NCBI GenBank assembly: GCA_020443345.1
Contig: JAGRIH010000041.1
Location: forward strand, 1-39,096
Source: Halioglobus sp.
GTDB taxonomy: Bacteria > Pseudomonadota > Gammaproteobacteria > Pseudomonadales > Halieaceae
Length of the DNA: 39,096 nt
Direction of reading: 5' to 3'
Under the pieces are notes generated by a model. The model worked only from the letters and a program-made list of their open reading frames with translations. It was not told the DNA's origin and ran no database searches. Within the stretch, counting starts at the first letter, position 1; each line of letters starts with the position of its first letter. The position numbers and the translations under genes were made by a program. Positions 9,056-16,406 of this stretch are shown piece after piece.

Positions 9056-9078
9056 ACATAACGAATGATCGGTATTGT
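9056..9078. promoter_or_regulatory. Candidate TetR operator (site 2)
   Basis: ACATAACGAATGAT then, after three bases, TATTGT. Its first 14 bases match the site at 10326-10339 in all but one position, and it shares ACATANCGAA with the site at 8041. The right half is TATTGT instead of TATGT, making it one base longer. It starts 148 bp before the alcohol dehydrogenase ATG. Confidence 0.65.
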
Positions 9079-9203
9079 AAACTGGCTGCCGAAGGCGCAG
9101 GCTCTACTTATCCGAGTCGGTAGTGTCTTCTGAGAGCCACAGGCGCAAGCCGGGCAACGTGAGATGACAGGCCGGCAATGTCTCGATAACAGGGAGTGCC
9201 CGG

Positions 9204-10289
9204 ATGAAGGCCCTCGTCGCTTTAAAGCTCAATACGATGTCGGTGGAAAATGTGACTATCGACCCGCCCGAGGCCGGCGAGGTACTGGTAAAAATGGGCG
9301 CGGTCGGCGTCTGTCATTCCGACCTTTCCGTGGCCAATGGCACCGTGCCTATGCCGCTTCCTATGGTTCTCGGCCACGAGGGTGCCGGGGTGGTCGAGGC
9401 GGTGGGTCCCGGTGTGCGACGGGTCGAGGCGGGGGATCATGTGGTCCTCTCTTTCGTGCCCGCCTGTGGTGAATGTTATTTCTGTCAGCGCCACGAGCCC
9501 CATCTGTGCACTTCCTGTACTGCCGACGGTCTGATGCTCGATGGCACCAGCCGTTTGCGCATGCAAGGTCAGTCCATCGGCGCCATGTCCCAGCTCGGCT
9601 GCATGGCTCAATACGCCGTGGTACCGGCCATCAGTGTAATGCAGATCGACCGGAGCATTCCCTTTGATCGAGCCGCTTTGCTGGGCTGCGGTGTCATGAC
9701 CGGGGTGGGGGCGGTGACCAATACGGCGCAGGTCAAGCCCGGCGCCACGGTGGCGGTGTTTGGTTGTGGCGGCGTCGGGCTGGCAGCGATACAGGGCGCC
9801 AGAGTGGTGGGAGCGCGGCAGATTATCGCGGTCGATAGGGTGGACAGCAAGCTCGACTACGCCCGGCATTTTGGCGCCACCCACACAGTCAATGCCAGGG
9901 AGGACCCGGTAGCGGCAATTCAGGCGCACAGCGGCGGCTGGGGAGTGGACTACAGCTTCGAGTTCACCGGCAATGCGGTGGTAATGGACCAGGCTTACCG
10001 AGCGGCACGTCGCGGTGGCACGGTGTGTATTGTCGGCGTGGGGCGTGGCAGCGACTCACTCGCCCTCAATGCCTGTGCCTTTGCCCCCGAGGCCAAAACG
10101 GTGCTGGGCTGCTATTACGGCAATGCCAACTTCAGGGTCGATATGCCCAACATGCTCGCGCTTTACCAGGCAAAGCGTCTGGATCTGGACGCCATGATTA
10201 CCAGGACTTACCGCCTCGATGATGCGGTCAGGGCCTTTGAGGACATGGAGGCGGGATTGAACGCGCGCGGCGTCATTGTATTGGACTAG
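9204..10289 (+). CDS. Zinc-dependent alcohol dehydrogenase (MDR family, class III-like)
   Basis: Oxidises an alcohol to an aldehyde or ketone with NAD. The 361-residue protein has the catalytic-zinc ligands Cys37 (GVCHSD), His58-Glu59 (GHEGAG) and Cys162. The four structural-zinc cysteines Cys88, Cys91, Cys94 and Cys102 are all present. The Rossmann motif is GCGGVG (187-192), with Asp after the second strand (IIAVDRVDSK), which favours NAD. The form is that of the zinc alcohol dehydrogenases often annotated as aryl-alcohol or NDMA-dependent types. AGGGAG precedes the ATG. It has its own candidate promoter with FNR-like and TetR-like sites and lies 178 bp before the molybdenum dehydrogenase operon, whose alcohol product it may oxidise. 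Confidence 0.94.
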   Translation: MKALVALKLNTMSVENVTIDPPEAGEVLVKMGAVGVCHSDLSVANGTVPMPLPMVLGHEGAGVVEAVGPGVRRVEAGDHVVLSFVPACGECYFCQRHEPHLCTSCTADGLMLDGTSRLRMQGQSIGAMSQLGCMAQYAVVPAISVMQIDRSIPFDRAALLGCGVMTGVGAVTNTAQVKPGATVAVFGCGGVGLAAIQGARVVGARQIIAVDRVDSKLDYARHFGATHTVNAREDPVAAIQAHSGGWGVDYSFEFTGNAVVMDQAYRAARRGGTVCIVGVGRGSDSLALNACAFAPEAKTVLGCYYGNANFRVDMPNMLALYQAKRLDLDAMITRTYRLDDAVRAFEDMEAGLNARGVIVLD

Positions 10290-10325
10290 CCCCGGGCCCA
10301 GTGTTCAGTGCGATCGGCATTTTAT

Positions 10326-10347
10326 ACATATCGAATGATTAATATGT
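10326..10347. promoter_or_regulatory. Candidate TetR operator (site 3)
   Basis: ACATATCGAATGAT followed after three bases by TATGT. Including the flanking base on each side it has seven-base inverted arms TACATAT (10325-10331) and ATATGTA (10342-10348). It closely matches the sites before the alcohol dehydrogenase and tetR. It starts 142 bp before the gamma-subunit gene, almost the same distance as site 2 from its gene. Confidence 0.7.
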
Positions 10348-10382
10348 AAGATACCGGAAAAGGTGGCTGGTAGCGGCGGCGT

Positions 10383-10441
10383 CTGACGAAGTCAGCGCCC
10401 CTGGGCGCTCGGAGCCCACGCCAAACTGAGCGCTTTCAGTT
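10383..10441 (+). other. Leader with three successive stem-loops before the molybdoenzyme operon
   Basis: Three perfect inverted repeats lie side by side between the operator and the gamma-subunit start: CTGAC-GAA-GTCAG (10383-10395), AGCGCCC-CT-GGGCGCT (10394-10409, sharing two bases with the first) and AACTGA-GCGCTT-TCAGTT (10424-10441). No T-run follows the second, which argues against a plain terminator. The ribosome site GAGAGG (10455-10460) lies just after the last stem. A regulatory RNA role or mRNA-stabilising role is possible but unproven. Confidence 0.45.
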
Positions 10442-10467
10442 AGTGTCGCTGATCGAGAGGAAACAGC

Positions 10468-11118
10468 ATGCGAGTAGCACAGTTGGACACGGCGGCGCAG
10501 GCGTTCGGCGACCCGGCTGCGGACATCTGGTCGGGCATCACAGCGAATAAGGTGTCGCTGGTACCGGCCCCGGTGGCCATGCAGACCTCGAGGTATGTCA
10601 TGAGCAAGTGGCGGGACGGGCAGTTCGGAAAGGTGAGCTCTGTCGGGGTGCAGGTCCTGCATAACGGTGAGGAACTGGCCATTCGCCTGGAATGGGAGAA
10701 CCCACAGGCCAACCTGCAACGCTTTGAAAACAACGACTTTCCCGATGGTGCCGCCATTTTGTTCCCACTGACCAGACACGCGCCGCTGTTTATGGGAGCG
10801 CCCGGTGAGCCGGTGGATATCTGGCACTGGCGAGCGGACCGCCCCGATACTGCACACGGCAACCTGGCCACGGGCATTGGCACTTCCAGCATGGTGAACG
10901 AGGATGCCGCTGTGACCCGCTCGCTATACCGGCAGGGGCGCTGGGCCGTGGTATACCGGCGGGCACTGTCGGTGCAGACACCCGCTGCGCAGACCGTACA
11001 GTTCACACTGGGCAAGCCCGTCAAGATGGCCTTTGCCGTGTGGGATGGCGGCAATGCCGAGCGCGGCGGACTAAAGGCGTTTTCCCCGCAGTGGCTGGAA
11101 GTGACGCCGCAATCCTGA
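10468..11118 (+). CDS. Molybdenum dehydrogenase gamma subunit, heme b-binding (ethylbenzene-dehydrogenase-type)
   Basis: The electron-transfer subunit of a DMSO-reductase type II enzyme; 216 residues, the family size. In ethylbenzene dehydrogenase the heme b iron is held by a Met and a Lys. Here Met109 (LFMGAPGEPVDIWHWRA) and Lys203 (RGGLKAFSPQWLEV) stand in the equivalent conserved segments. An in-frame stop at 10450-10452 and the ribosome site GAGAGGAAA fix the start, so the protein really begins MRVAQLDTAAQAFG and has no signal peptide. Several characterised gamma subunits are exported with their own Sec leader, so this one either travels with the Tat-exported alpha-beta pair or stays inside. 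The gene order gamma-beta-alpha-chaperone differs from the more common alpha-beta-first order. Confidence 0.88.
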   Translation: MRVAQLDTAAQAFGDPAADIWSGITANKVSLVPAPVAMQTSRYVMSKWRDGQFGKVSSVGVQVLHNGEELAIRLEWENPQANLQRFENNDFPDGAAILFPLTRHAPLFMGAPGEPVDIWHWRADRPDTAHGNLATGIGTSSMVNEDAAVTRSLYRQGRWAVVYRRALSVQTPAAQTVQFTLGKPVKMAFAVWDGGNAERGGLKAFSPQWLEVTPQS

Positions 11119-11182
11119 TTCGGACACGCGCCGGTCCGCCGGGCGATATGACAAGCGCACCGCAACGTGACAGGAGATGTCA

Positions 11183-12250
11183 ATGAATAAAGTGGAGATT
11201 GGCCGGGAGATTGATGGCGTGGTGCGCAAGCCCAAACGCCAGTTGGCCATGGTGTTCGATCTGAACAAGTGCCTTGGCTGCCATACCTGCTCCATCGCCT
11301 GCAAGCAGCAGTGGACTCGCGAAGAAGGGCAGGAGAATATGTGGTGGACTGTCGTCAACACCCTGCCCGGCAGAGGCACCCCCCGCGACTGGGAGGACAT
11401 GGGCGGCGGTTTTGACGCGCAGGGCAGGCAGTTGCCCAGCCTGATCCCCACCCGCGAGGATTTTGGCGATGATTTCGAGTTTAACAAGGAGGAGGTATTT
11501 AACGGGGGCAAAGGGGTACAAAACTATTTGCAGCCGAAAAACTCCAGGGGTGAAAAGCCCTCCTGGAGCCCCAACTGGGACGAAGACCAGGGCGGTGGTG
11601 AGTATCCCAACTCCCACTTTTTCTACTTTCCCCGGCTGTGCAATCACTGTACCCACCCGGCCTGCCTCGAAGCCTGCCCGCGCAATGCCATCTACAAGCG
11701 CGAAGAGGACGGGGTGGTGCTGGTCAATGAAAACCACTGCAAGGGCTACCGCTTCTGCATGGAAGCCTGCCCCTACAAGCGCATCTACTACAACCACGTA
11801 CGCGATATTAGCCAGAAGTGCATCTTCTGCCTGCCCAGAATCGAAAAGGGGGTTGCTCCGGCCTGTGCGCGCCAGTGTCCCGGGCGAATGCGTTTTGTGG
11901 GTTACCTGGATGATAAGGACGGTCCCATCCACAAACTGGTAAACGAATGGCAAGTGGCCTTGCCCCTGCACGAGGAGTACGGGACCCAGCCCAATGTGTA
12001 CTACGTGCCGCCCATGTCCCCGCCAAGTATCGGACCGGATGGCAAGGTGGAACACTCCAAACCACGCATACCCCTGGAATACCTGGAGAGCCTGTTTGGC
12101 CCGCGAGTCAAGGAGGCGCTGGCCACTATCGAGAGGGAAAAAGCCAGAAAACGCAACGGGGAAGAATCCGAATTGATGGATGCGCTGATCGTCTACAAGT
12201 GGCCGGATGACATCTTTCCGGATTTTGTTGCCGACCCGGCGAATCTCTAG
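11183..12250 (+). CDS. Molybdenum dehydrogenase beta subunit, four-cluster ferredoxin-like (NarH/DdhB/EbdB family)
   Basis: Carries electrons from the molybdenum subunit to the heme subunit. The 355-residue protein has four cysteine groups: Cys30-33-36-40, Cys153-156-161-165, Cys186-(Tyr189)-192-196 and Cys213-216-228-232. In the third group Tyr189 takes the place of a cysteine, as Trp does in NarH, so one cluster is expected to be [3Fe-4S] and three [4Fe-4S]. AGGAG at 11172-11176 abuts an ATG at 11177, so the ATG at 11183, six bases further, is the better start. It lies 64 bp after gamma and 12 bp before alpha. It has no signal peptide and should be exported bound to alpha. Confidence 0.93.
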   Translation: MNKVEIGREIDGVVRKPKRQLAMVFDLNKCLGCHTCSIACKQQWTREEGQENMWWTVVNTLPGRGTPRDWEDMGGGFDAQGRQLPSLIPTREDFGDDFEFNKEEVFNGGKGVQNYLQPKNSRGEKPSWSPNWDEDQGGGEYPNSHFFYFPRLCNHCTHPACLEACPRNAIYKREEDGVVLVNENHCKGYRFCMEACPYKRIYYNHVRDISQKCIFCLPRIEKGVAPACARQCPGRMRFVGYLDDKDGPIHKLVNEWQVALPLHEEYGTQPNVYYVPPMSPPSIGPDGKVEHSKPRIPLEYLESLFGPRVKEALATIEREKARKRNGEESELMDALIVYKWPDDIFPDFVADPANL

Positions 12251-12262
12251 GTAGAGAGCACG

Positions 12263-15130
12263 ATGACTGGCACCACGCGACGAAGTTTTCTCAAGCAGAC
12301 CGGTGGCCTGTTGGCCCTGTCGATGTCACACCTGAGTTGGAAGCTCGGAAGCAATAGCGCGCATGCCGCAGGCGGGGGACAGATGCCGCTGATCGATTAC
12401 GAAGGTTTTGAACAGGTCTACCGGGAAAAATGGCAATGGGACAGCGTGGCCAGGGGGACGCACTTTGTAAACTGCTGGTTTCAGCGCGGCTGCAACTGGA
12501 ATGTCTATGTCAGGGACGGTATCGTCTGGCGCGAAGAGCAGGCGGGGATGTACGAACAGATCGACCCGAAAATTCCCGACTATAACCCCCGCGGCTGCCA
12601 GAAGGGCGCCTGTTATTCCGAACGCATGTACGATGCATCGCGGCTGCGCTATCCCTTGAAGCGGGTGGGCGAGCGCGGCGCGGGGAAATGGAAGCGCATT
12701 TCCTGGGAGCAGGCGCTGCGGGAAGTAGCGGACAGGACCATCGATGCCATGATCAGCGAAGACGGCCCGGGTTCTATCACCTGGGATCAGGGTACCGCCC
12801 AGACCAGCGGTGGAGCCGGTCTGGCGATGAACCGCACGTCGCTGCTGCTCGATACCCCGGTGCTGGATGTGAACACGGAGATTGGCGATCACCGCCCCGG
12901 TGTCTGTGTGACCACCGGCAAGATGTCATTTTGCAGTTCATCGGACGATCTGTTTTATTCCGACCTGATTTTCATCTGGGGCGGCAACCCGATCTATACG
13001 CAGATCCCCAACGCACACTTTATGCTGGAGGCGCGCTACAACGGCGCCAGGATTATCACCATTGCGCCGGACTACTCGGCATCGGCCATACACGCCGACG
13101 AGTGGATCCCGGTGAGCGTGGCGACCGATGCGGCCCTGGGTCTTGCCATGGCCCATGTCATGATCGAAGAGGGCATTTACAACAGGCGCTTTGTGCAGGA
13201 GCAGACGGACCTGCCGCTGCTGGTACACAAGGACAGCGGCCGTTTTCTGCGCGAGTCGGATTTTGACGACGATGGCAGTGAGGATCTTTTTTACTTCTAC
13301 GACCTGTCCGGGCGGGGTGTGATCGAGGCGTCAGGTAAAACCCTGGATCTGAAGGATCTCGATCCGGCCCTGGAAGGCGAGTTCGAGGTCGAAACCCGCC
13401 GTGGCACGGTGACGGTATGGCCGGTGTTTTCCCAGTTGCGCCGTCACCTGCAGCAGTACCAACCCGAGGCGGCGAGCAAAATCTGCGGCACCCACCCGGA
13501 TACCATTCGCCGCGTGGCGCGCGATCTGGCCACGGCGCGCGCCGCCACCTGTATCGTCCAGTCCAATTTCTCCAAGTTCTACCACGGCATAGAGATGGAG
13601 CGGGCGCAGATTCTCTGCTTCGCCCTGGCCGGGCAAATGGGCAGGAAGGGCGCCGGCTATATGGCCTTCCCCTATCTCAACGTGGATTCGGTGGAAGGGC
13701 TGTCCCGGGTGACCGGAACGCAATCCCCTTCGATTGCGCTGGCGGCGCTGGGCTTGAAAATGATGCCGTCGATTATCAGGAACAAGCTGAAAGGCTATAC
13801 CTCCGAGATGTCGATGTTCGAGATGGCCCGCGAGTCCTACGGAGATGGCGCCGCCCCGGCATCGCTGCTGTGGCTGTATCACAACAGCGGGCTGGATGAG
13901 TACTACGGCCGATCCGCCGACTGGGACAGCTACATGAAGCGGCCACTCAGTGACTTTATGGACGAGGCTATCGATAAAGGCTGGCAATTCAAGCAGAAGA
14001 ACAAACAGCGCGTCTTCTTTGAGAACGGCGGCAACGTGCTGCGCCGCTTTCGCGCTTACGATGTCATGATTGAAAAACTCCTGCCCGAGCTGGACATGAT
14101 GGTGACCGTGGACTGGCGCATGAGCAACACTGCGCTCTACAGCGACTATATCTTTCCCGCCGCCGCATGGTATGAAAAGGACGATATCACCTGGGCGACG
14201 CCCCTGTCGCCCTTTTCCCAGGTGATCACTCGCGCTGCGCAACCCATTGGTGAAGCCAAGGCCGACTGGGAGTTTCACTGCCTGTTGTTAAAAGAGATTC
14301 AACAGCGCGCTGCAGAGCGCGGCATTGACGGTTTTAAAGACCGCGCCGGTAAGCAGCGGGATTTCGACGTCTACGACCAGTTCACGTTTGGGGGCCGCTA
14401 CACTGAAGACAATGTGGAGGACTTTCTCGATCTGATTCTCGAACTGGCGTCGAATGTAGGCGATATCAACTGGGAGAAGCTCAAGGAGAAAGGCTTCCAG
14501 CGTTTTACCTCTCTGGGCGAGAACGGCTACCTGAACATCGGTAATGCTACCGATGTGAGCGAACATGAAACCATCACAGCCTGCACCTGGCACACCCAGG
14601 ACAAACAGCCCTGGCCGACCCTGACCCGGCGGCTGCAGTTCAACATTGACCATCCCTTTTATGAGGAACTGGGCGAGATGCTGCCGGTGCACAAGGACAA
14701 CCCGGGCATGGGGGGCGATTACCCGCTGGTGTTGACCGGCGGCCACACCCGCTGGTCAATTCACGCCAGTTGGCGCGACCAGCAGCACATGCTGCAGCTC
14801 AATCGCGGTGAGCCGACCATCTTCGTGGGCATGCAGGACGCCGCTGTTCGCGGTGTCGTGGATGGCGATACCGTGCGCGTATTTAACGATATCAGTTCGA
14901 TCGAGATGCAGGCGAAAGTATCGGCGGCGCTGCGTCCGGGTCAGGTGACTATTTACCACGCCTGGGAACCCTTTCAGTTCAAGGATCGCAAGGGCTACTC
15001 GACGCTGACCCCGAATCCGATCAATCCCGTGCAGCTCGCCGGTGGTTATTTCCACCTGCAGCCGCGGCATGCGGTGTGCACCCCCGGGTCGACCGACCGC
15101 GCCACCTATGTCGATTTCGAGCGAGCGTAG
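12263..15130 (+). CDS. Molybdenum dehydrogenase alpha (catalytic) subunit, DMSO-reductase type II family
   Basis: The molybdopterin-containing catalytic subunit, 955 residues. The N-terminus has a twin-arginine signal (TTRRSFLK then a hydrophobic stretch, probable cleavage after AHA at about 35), so it acts in the periplasm. His67, Cys71, Cys77 and Cys112 are candidates for the FS0 iron-sulfur cluster; the spacing H-x3-C-x5-C is wider than H-x3-C-x3-C of NarG. Asp209 in TEIGDHRPG is the likely molybdenum ligand. The segments DYNPRGCQKGACYSERMYDASRLRYPLKRVGERG and the C-terminal YHAWEPFQFKDRKGY place it near ethylbenzene dehydrogenase, steroid C25/C26 dehydrogenases, p-cymene and alkane hydroxylases and DMS dehydrogenase, not respiratory NarG. 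These enzymes hydroxylate hydrocarbons with water, or oxidise small inorganic or sulfur compounds. Neighbouring alcohol and aldehyde dehydrogenases favour hydrocarbon hydroxylation; the substrate is unknown. Confidence 0.93.
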   Translation: MTGTTRRSFLKQTGGLLALSMSHLSWKLGSNSAHAAGGGQMPLIDYEGFEQVYREKWQWDSVARGTHFVNCWFQRGCNWNVYVRDGIVWREEQAGMYEQIDPKIPDYNPRGCQKGACYSERMYDASRLRYPLKRVGERGAGKWKRISWEQALREVADRTIDAMISEDGPGSITWDQGTAQTSGGAGLAMNRTSLLLDTPVLDVNTEIGDHRPGVCVTTGKMSFCSSSDDLFYSDLIFIWGGNPIYTQIPNAHFMLEARYNGARIITIAPDYSASAIHADEWIPVSVATDAALGLAMAHVMIEEGIYNRRFVQEQTDLPLLVHKDSGRFLRESDFDDDGSEDLFYFYDLSGRGVIEASGKTLDLKDLDPALEGEFEVETRRGTVTVWPVFSQLRRHLQQYQPEAASKICGTHPDTIRRVARDLATARAATCIVQSNFSKFYHGIEMERAQILCFALAGQMGRKGAGYMAFPYLNVDSVEGLSRVTGTQSPSIALAALGLKMMPSIIRNKLKGYTSEMSMFEMARESYGDGAAPASLLWLYHNSGLDEYYGRSADWDSYMKRPLSDFMDEAIDKGWQFKQKNKQRVFFENGGNVLRRFRAYDVMIEKLLPELDMMVTVDWRMSNTALYSDYIFPAAAWYEKDDITWATPLSPFSQVITRAAQPIGEAKADWEFHCLLLKEIQQRAAERGIDGFKDRAGKQRDFDVYDQFTFGGRYTEDNVEDFLDLILELASNVGDINWEKLKEKGFQRFTSLGENGYLNIGNATDVSEHETITACTWHTQDKQPWPTLTRRLQFNIDHPFYEELGEMLPVHKDNPGMGGDYPLVLTGGHTRWSIHASWRDQQHMLQLNRGEPTIFVGMQDAAVRGVVDGDTVRVFNDISSIEMQAKVSAALRPGQVTIYHAWEPFQFKDRKGYSTLTPNPINPVQLAGGYFHLQPRHAVCTPGSTDRATYVDFERA

Positions 15131-15146
15131 CTACGGGAGCGGTGAG

Positions 15147-15854
15147 ATGACCAGGACAGCCAGAGCAGCACAGACGACATCCGGGCGCTCGCCAGCCGCC
15201 ACCCGCAGCCTGCTCTACGGCTGTTTTGCTGAAAGTTTCAGCTATCCGCTGGGTGAACTACTCGAGCATATACGCGCGGCAGTACTCGCCGATCGTCTGT
15301 GTGACCTATTGGGTGAACTCGACCAACCGCTGCTGGAAACTGTGGATGTGCCGGCACTGTGCGATGCCGGCAAGGAGGAAGACAGCCTGGCAGTGGAATA
15401 TACGCGATTGTTCGATGCGGGCCTCTCCGGTCCGGTCTGTGCGCTTGCCGGCGGCGTTCACCACGGCCCGCAGATGCAGACCATGGAAGAAGTGCTGCGT
15501 TTCTACAATCATTTTGGTCTCACCATTGCACCGCAGATGCGGGAGCTGCCGGACCACATCACGGCCGAATTGGAATTCCTTCACTTCCTCACGTATGGCG
15601 AAAGCGAACTCGCCTGCCGCGGCGAGGATGTTGCCGCCTACCAGCGCGCCCAGCGCGATTTTATCGCCCGGCACCCGGGTCGCTGGGTGCCGCGGATGCG
15701 CGAGAAGCTGCAGCGGGCAACACCGATGCCATTTTATCGCGAGCTGGCGCGGCTGCTCGAGCGTTTCCTCCTGACGGAGCTGGAGCGACTTCAGGTGTTA
15801 CACGGCAGGGCCTCGCTTAAACCCATTGGCGTGATCGCATCGGTGGATGTGTAG
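15147..15854 (+). CDS. TorD-like molybdoenzyme maturation chaperone (delta subunit)
   Basis: System-specific cytoplasmic chaperone that holds the alpha subunit until its molybdopterin is inserted and before Tat export; not part of the mature enzyme. The 235-residue protein is all-helical in appearance, with the family segments SLAVEYTRLFDAG (about 80-92) and LPDHITAELEFLHFL (about 130-145). The frame is open back into the alpha gene, but GGGAGCGGTGAG just before the ATG at 15147 and the absence of similarity further upstream support this start. It lies 16 bp after alpha and closes the gamma-beta-alpha-delta operon. Confidence 0.88.
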   Translation: MTRTARAAQTTSGRSPAATRSLLYGCFAESFSYPLGELLEHIRAAVLADRLCDLLGELDQPLLETVDVPALCDAGKEEDSLAVEYTRLFDAGLSGPVCALAGGVHHGPQMQTMEEVLRFYNHFGLTIAPQMRELPDHITAELEFLHFLTYGESELACRGEDVAAYQRAQRDFIARHPGRWVPRMREKLQRATPMPFYRELARLLERFLLTELERLQVLHGRASLKPIGVIASVDV

Positions 15855-15992
15855 GGGGATGTGCGGGGTGTCTGGCACTGCCCGAACAGATTCTGGCTAT
15901 CGGTTTTGCATGGGGCTTGGATAATTTATGCGATTGATTGTAGGCTAGTGTCTGCATTGCGACCATGAATCGCGCACCACGGAGAACGACAG

Positions 15993-16394
15993 ATGAACGC
16001 CTCACGAATCAAACCTCCGATGACCGAAGACAATGGCTGGTGGTGGGAAGAAGTCGGCAGGGACCGGCTGCCCATTCAGCGCTGCACCGCATGCAGTACC
16101 CTGCGGCACCCGCCGCGGCCGATGTGTCCTCGGTGCCGCTCCATGGCCTGGGATTTTATCGAGGCCGCGGGCCGGGGCACGCTCTTTTCCTACACCGTAC
16201 TGCACCACCCGCAGTTTCCCGGCTACGACTATCCACTGACGATTGCCATCGTCGACCTGGAGGAAGGTGGACGCATCTGCACGCAGCTGGTCGATTGCGA
16301 GCGCGACGACATTAAAATCGACATGCCACTGGAGATGTTCATTCACGAGGATGCAGACGGATTTAAACTCCCGATGTGTCGACCGGCCGCTTGA
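15993..16394 (+). CDS. DUF35/OB-fold protein with zinc ribbon, partner of the thiolase-like protein
   Basis: A 133-residue protein with an N-terminal rubredoxin-like zinc ribbon (Cys31-x2-Cys34 and Cys45-x2-Cys48) and a C-terminal OB fold (GRGTLFSYTVLHHPQFPGYDYPLTIAIVDLEEGGRI). DUF35 proteins form stable complexes with thiolase-superfamily proteins; in the steroid side-chain aldolase the DUF35 domain of ChsH2 is required by Ltp2. Twelve bases separate it from the thiolase-like gene, so the two are made together. GGAGAACGACAG stands before the ATG. It lies 138 bp after the chaperone gene with no clear terminator, so it may belong to the molybdoenzyme transcript. Confidence 0.9.
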   Translation: MNASRIKPPMTEDNGWWWEEVGRDRLPIQRCTACSTLRHPPRPMCPRCRSMAWDFIEAAGRGTLFSYTVLHHPQFPGYDYPLTIAIVDLEEGGRICTQLVDCERDDIKIDMPLEMFIHEDADGFKLPMCRPAA

Positions 16395-16406
16395 GGAGCA
16401 CTGCTT

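Larger units (their letters stand above)
8871..9203. promoter_or_regulatory. Intergenic region tetR to alcohol dehydrogenase, with promoter elements
   Basis: A 333-bp non-coding stretch. After tetR there is a seven-base inverted repeat, AACCCGG and CCGGGTT (8947-8953 and 8965-8971, 11-base loop), without a T-run, so its terminator role is uncertain. Then follow an FNR/Anr-like site at 9022-9035 and an operator candidate at 9056-9078. CATAAC at 9057-9062 fits a -10 box placed as expected for an FNR site centred near -41.5, which would put the operator across the -10 and the start of transcription. The AGGGAG ribosome site precedes the ATG at 9204. Confidence 0.55.

Noticed and set aside
10325-10348. 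ModE-type molybdate site in front of the molybdoenzyme operon
   Set aside because: Although palindromic and AT-rich, it lacks the ATCGNTATATA pattern and is better explained as one of three copies of the TetR-like motif.
10383-10441. Moco riboswitch
   Set aside because: Three short adjacent hairpins do not reproduce the larger multi-arm structure known for the molybdenum-cofactor RNA, so I report only a structured leader.
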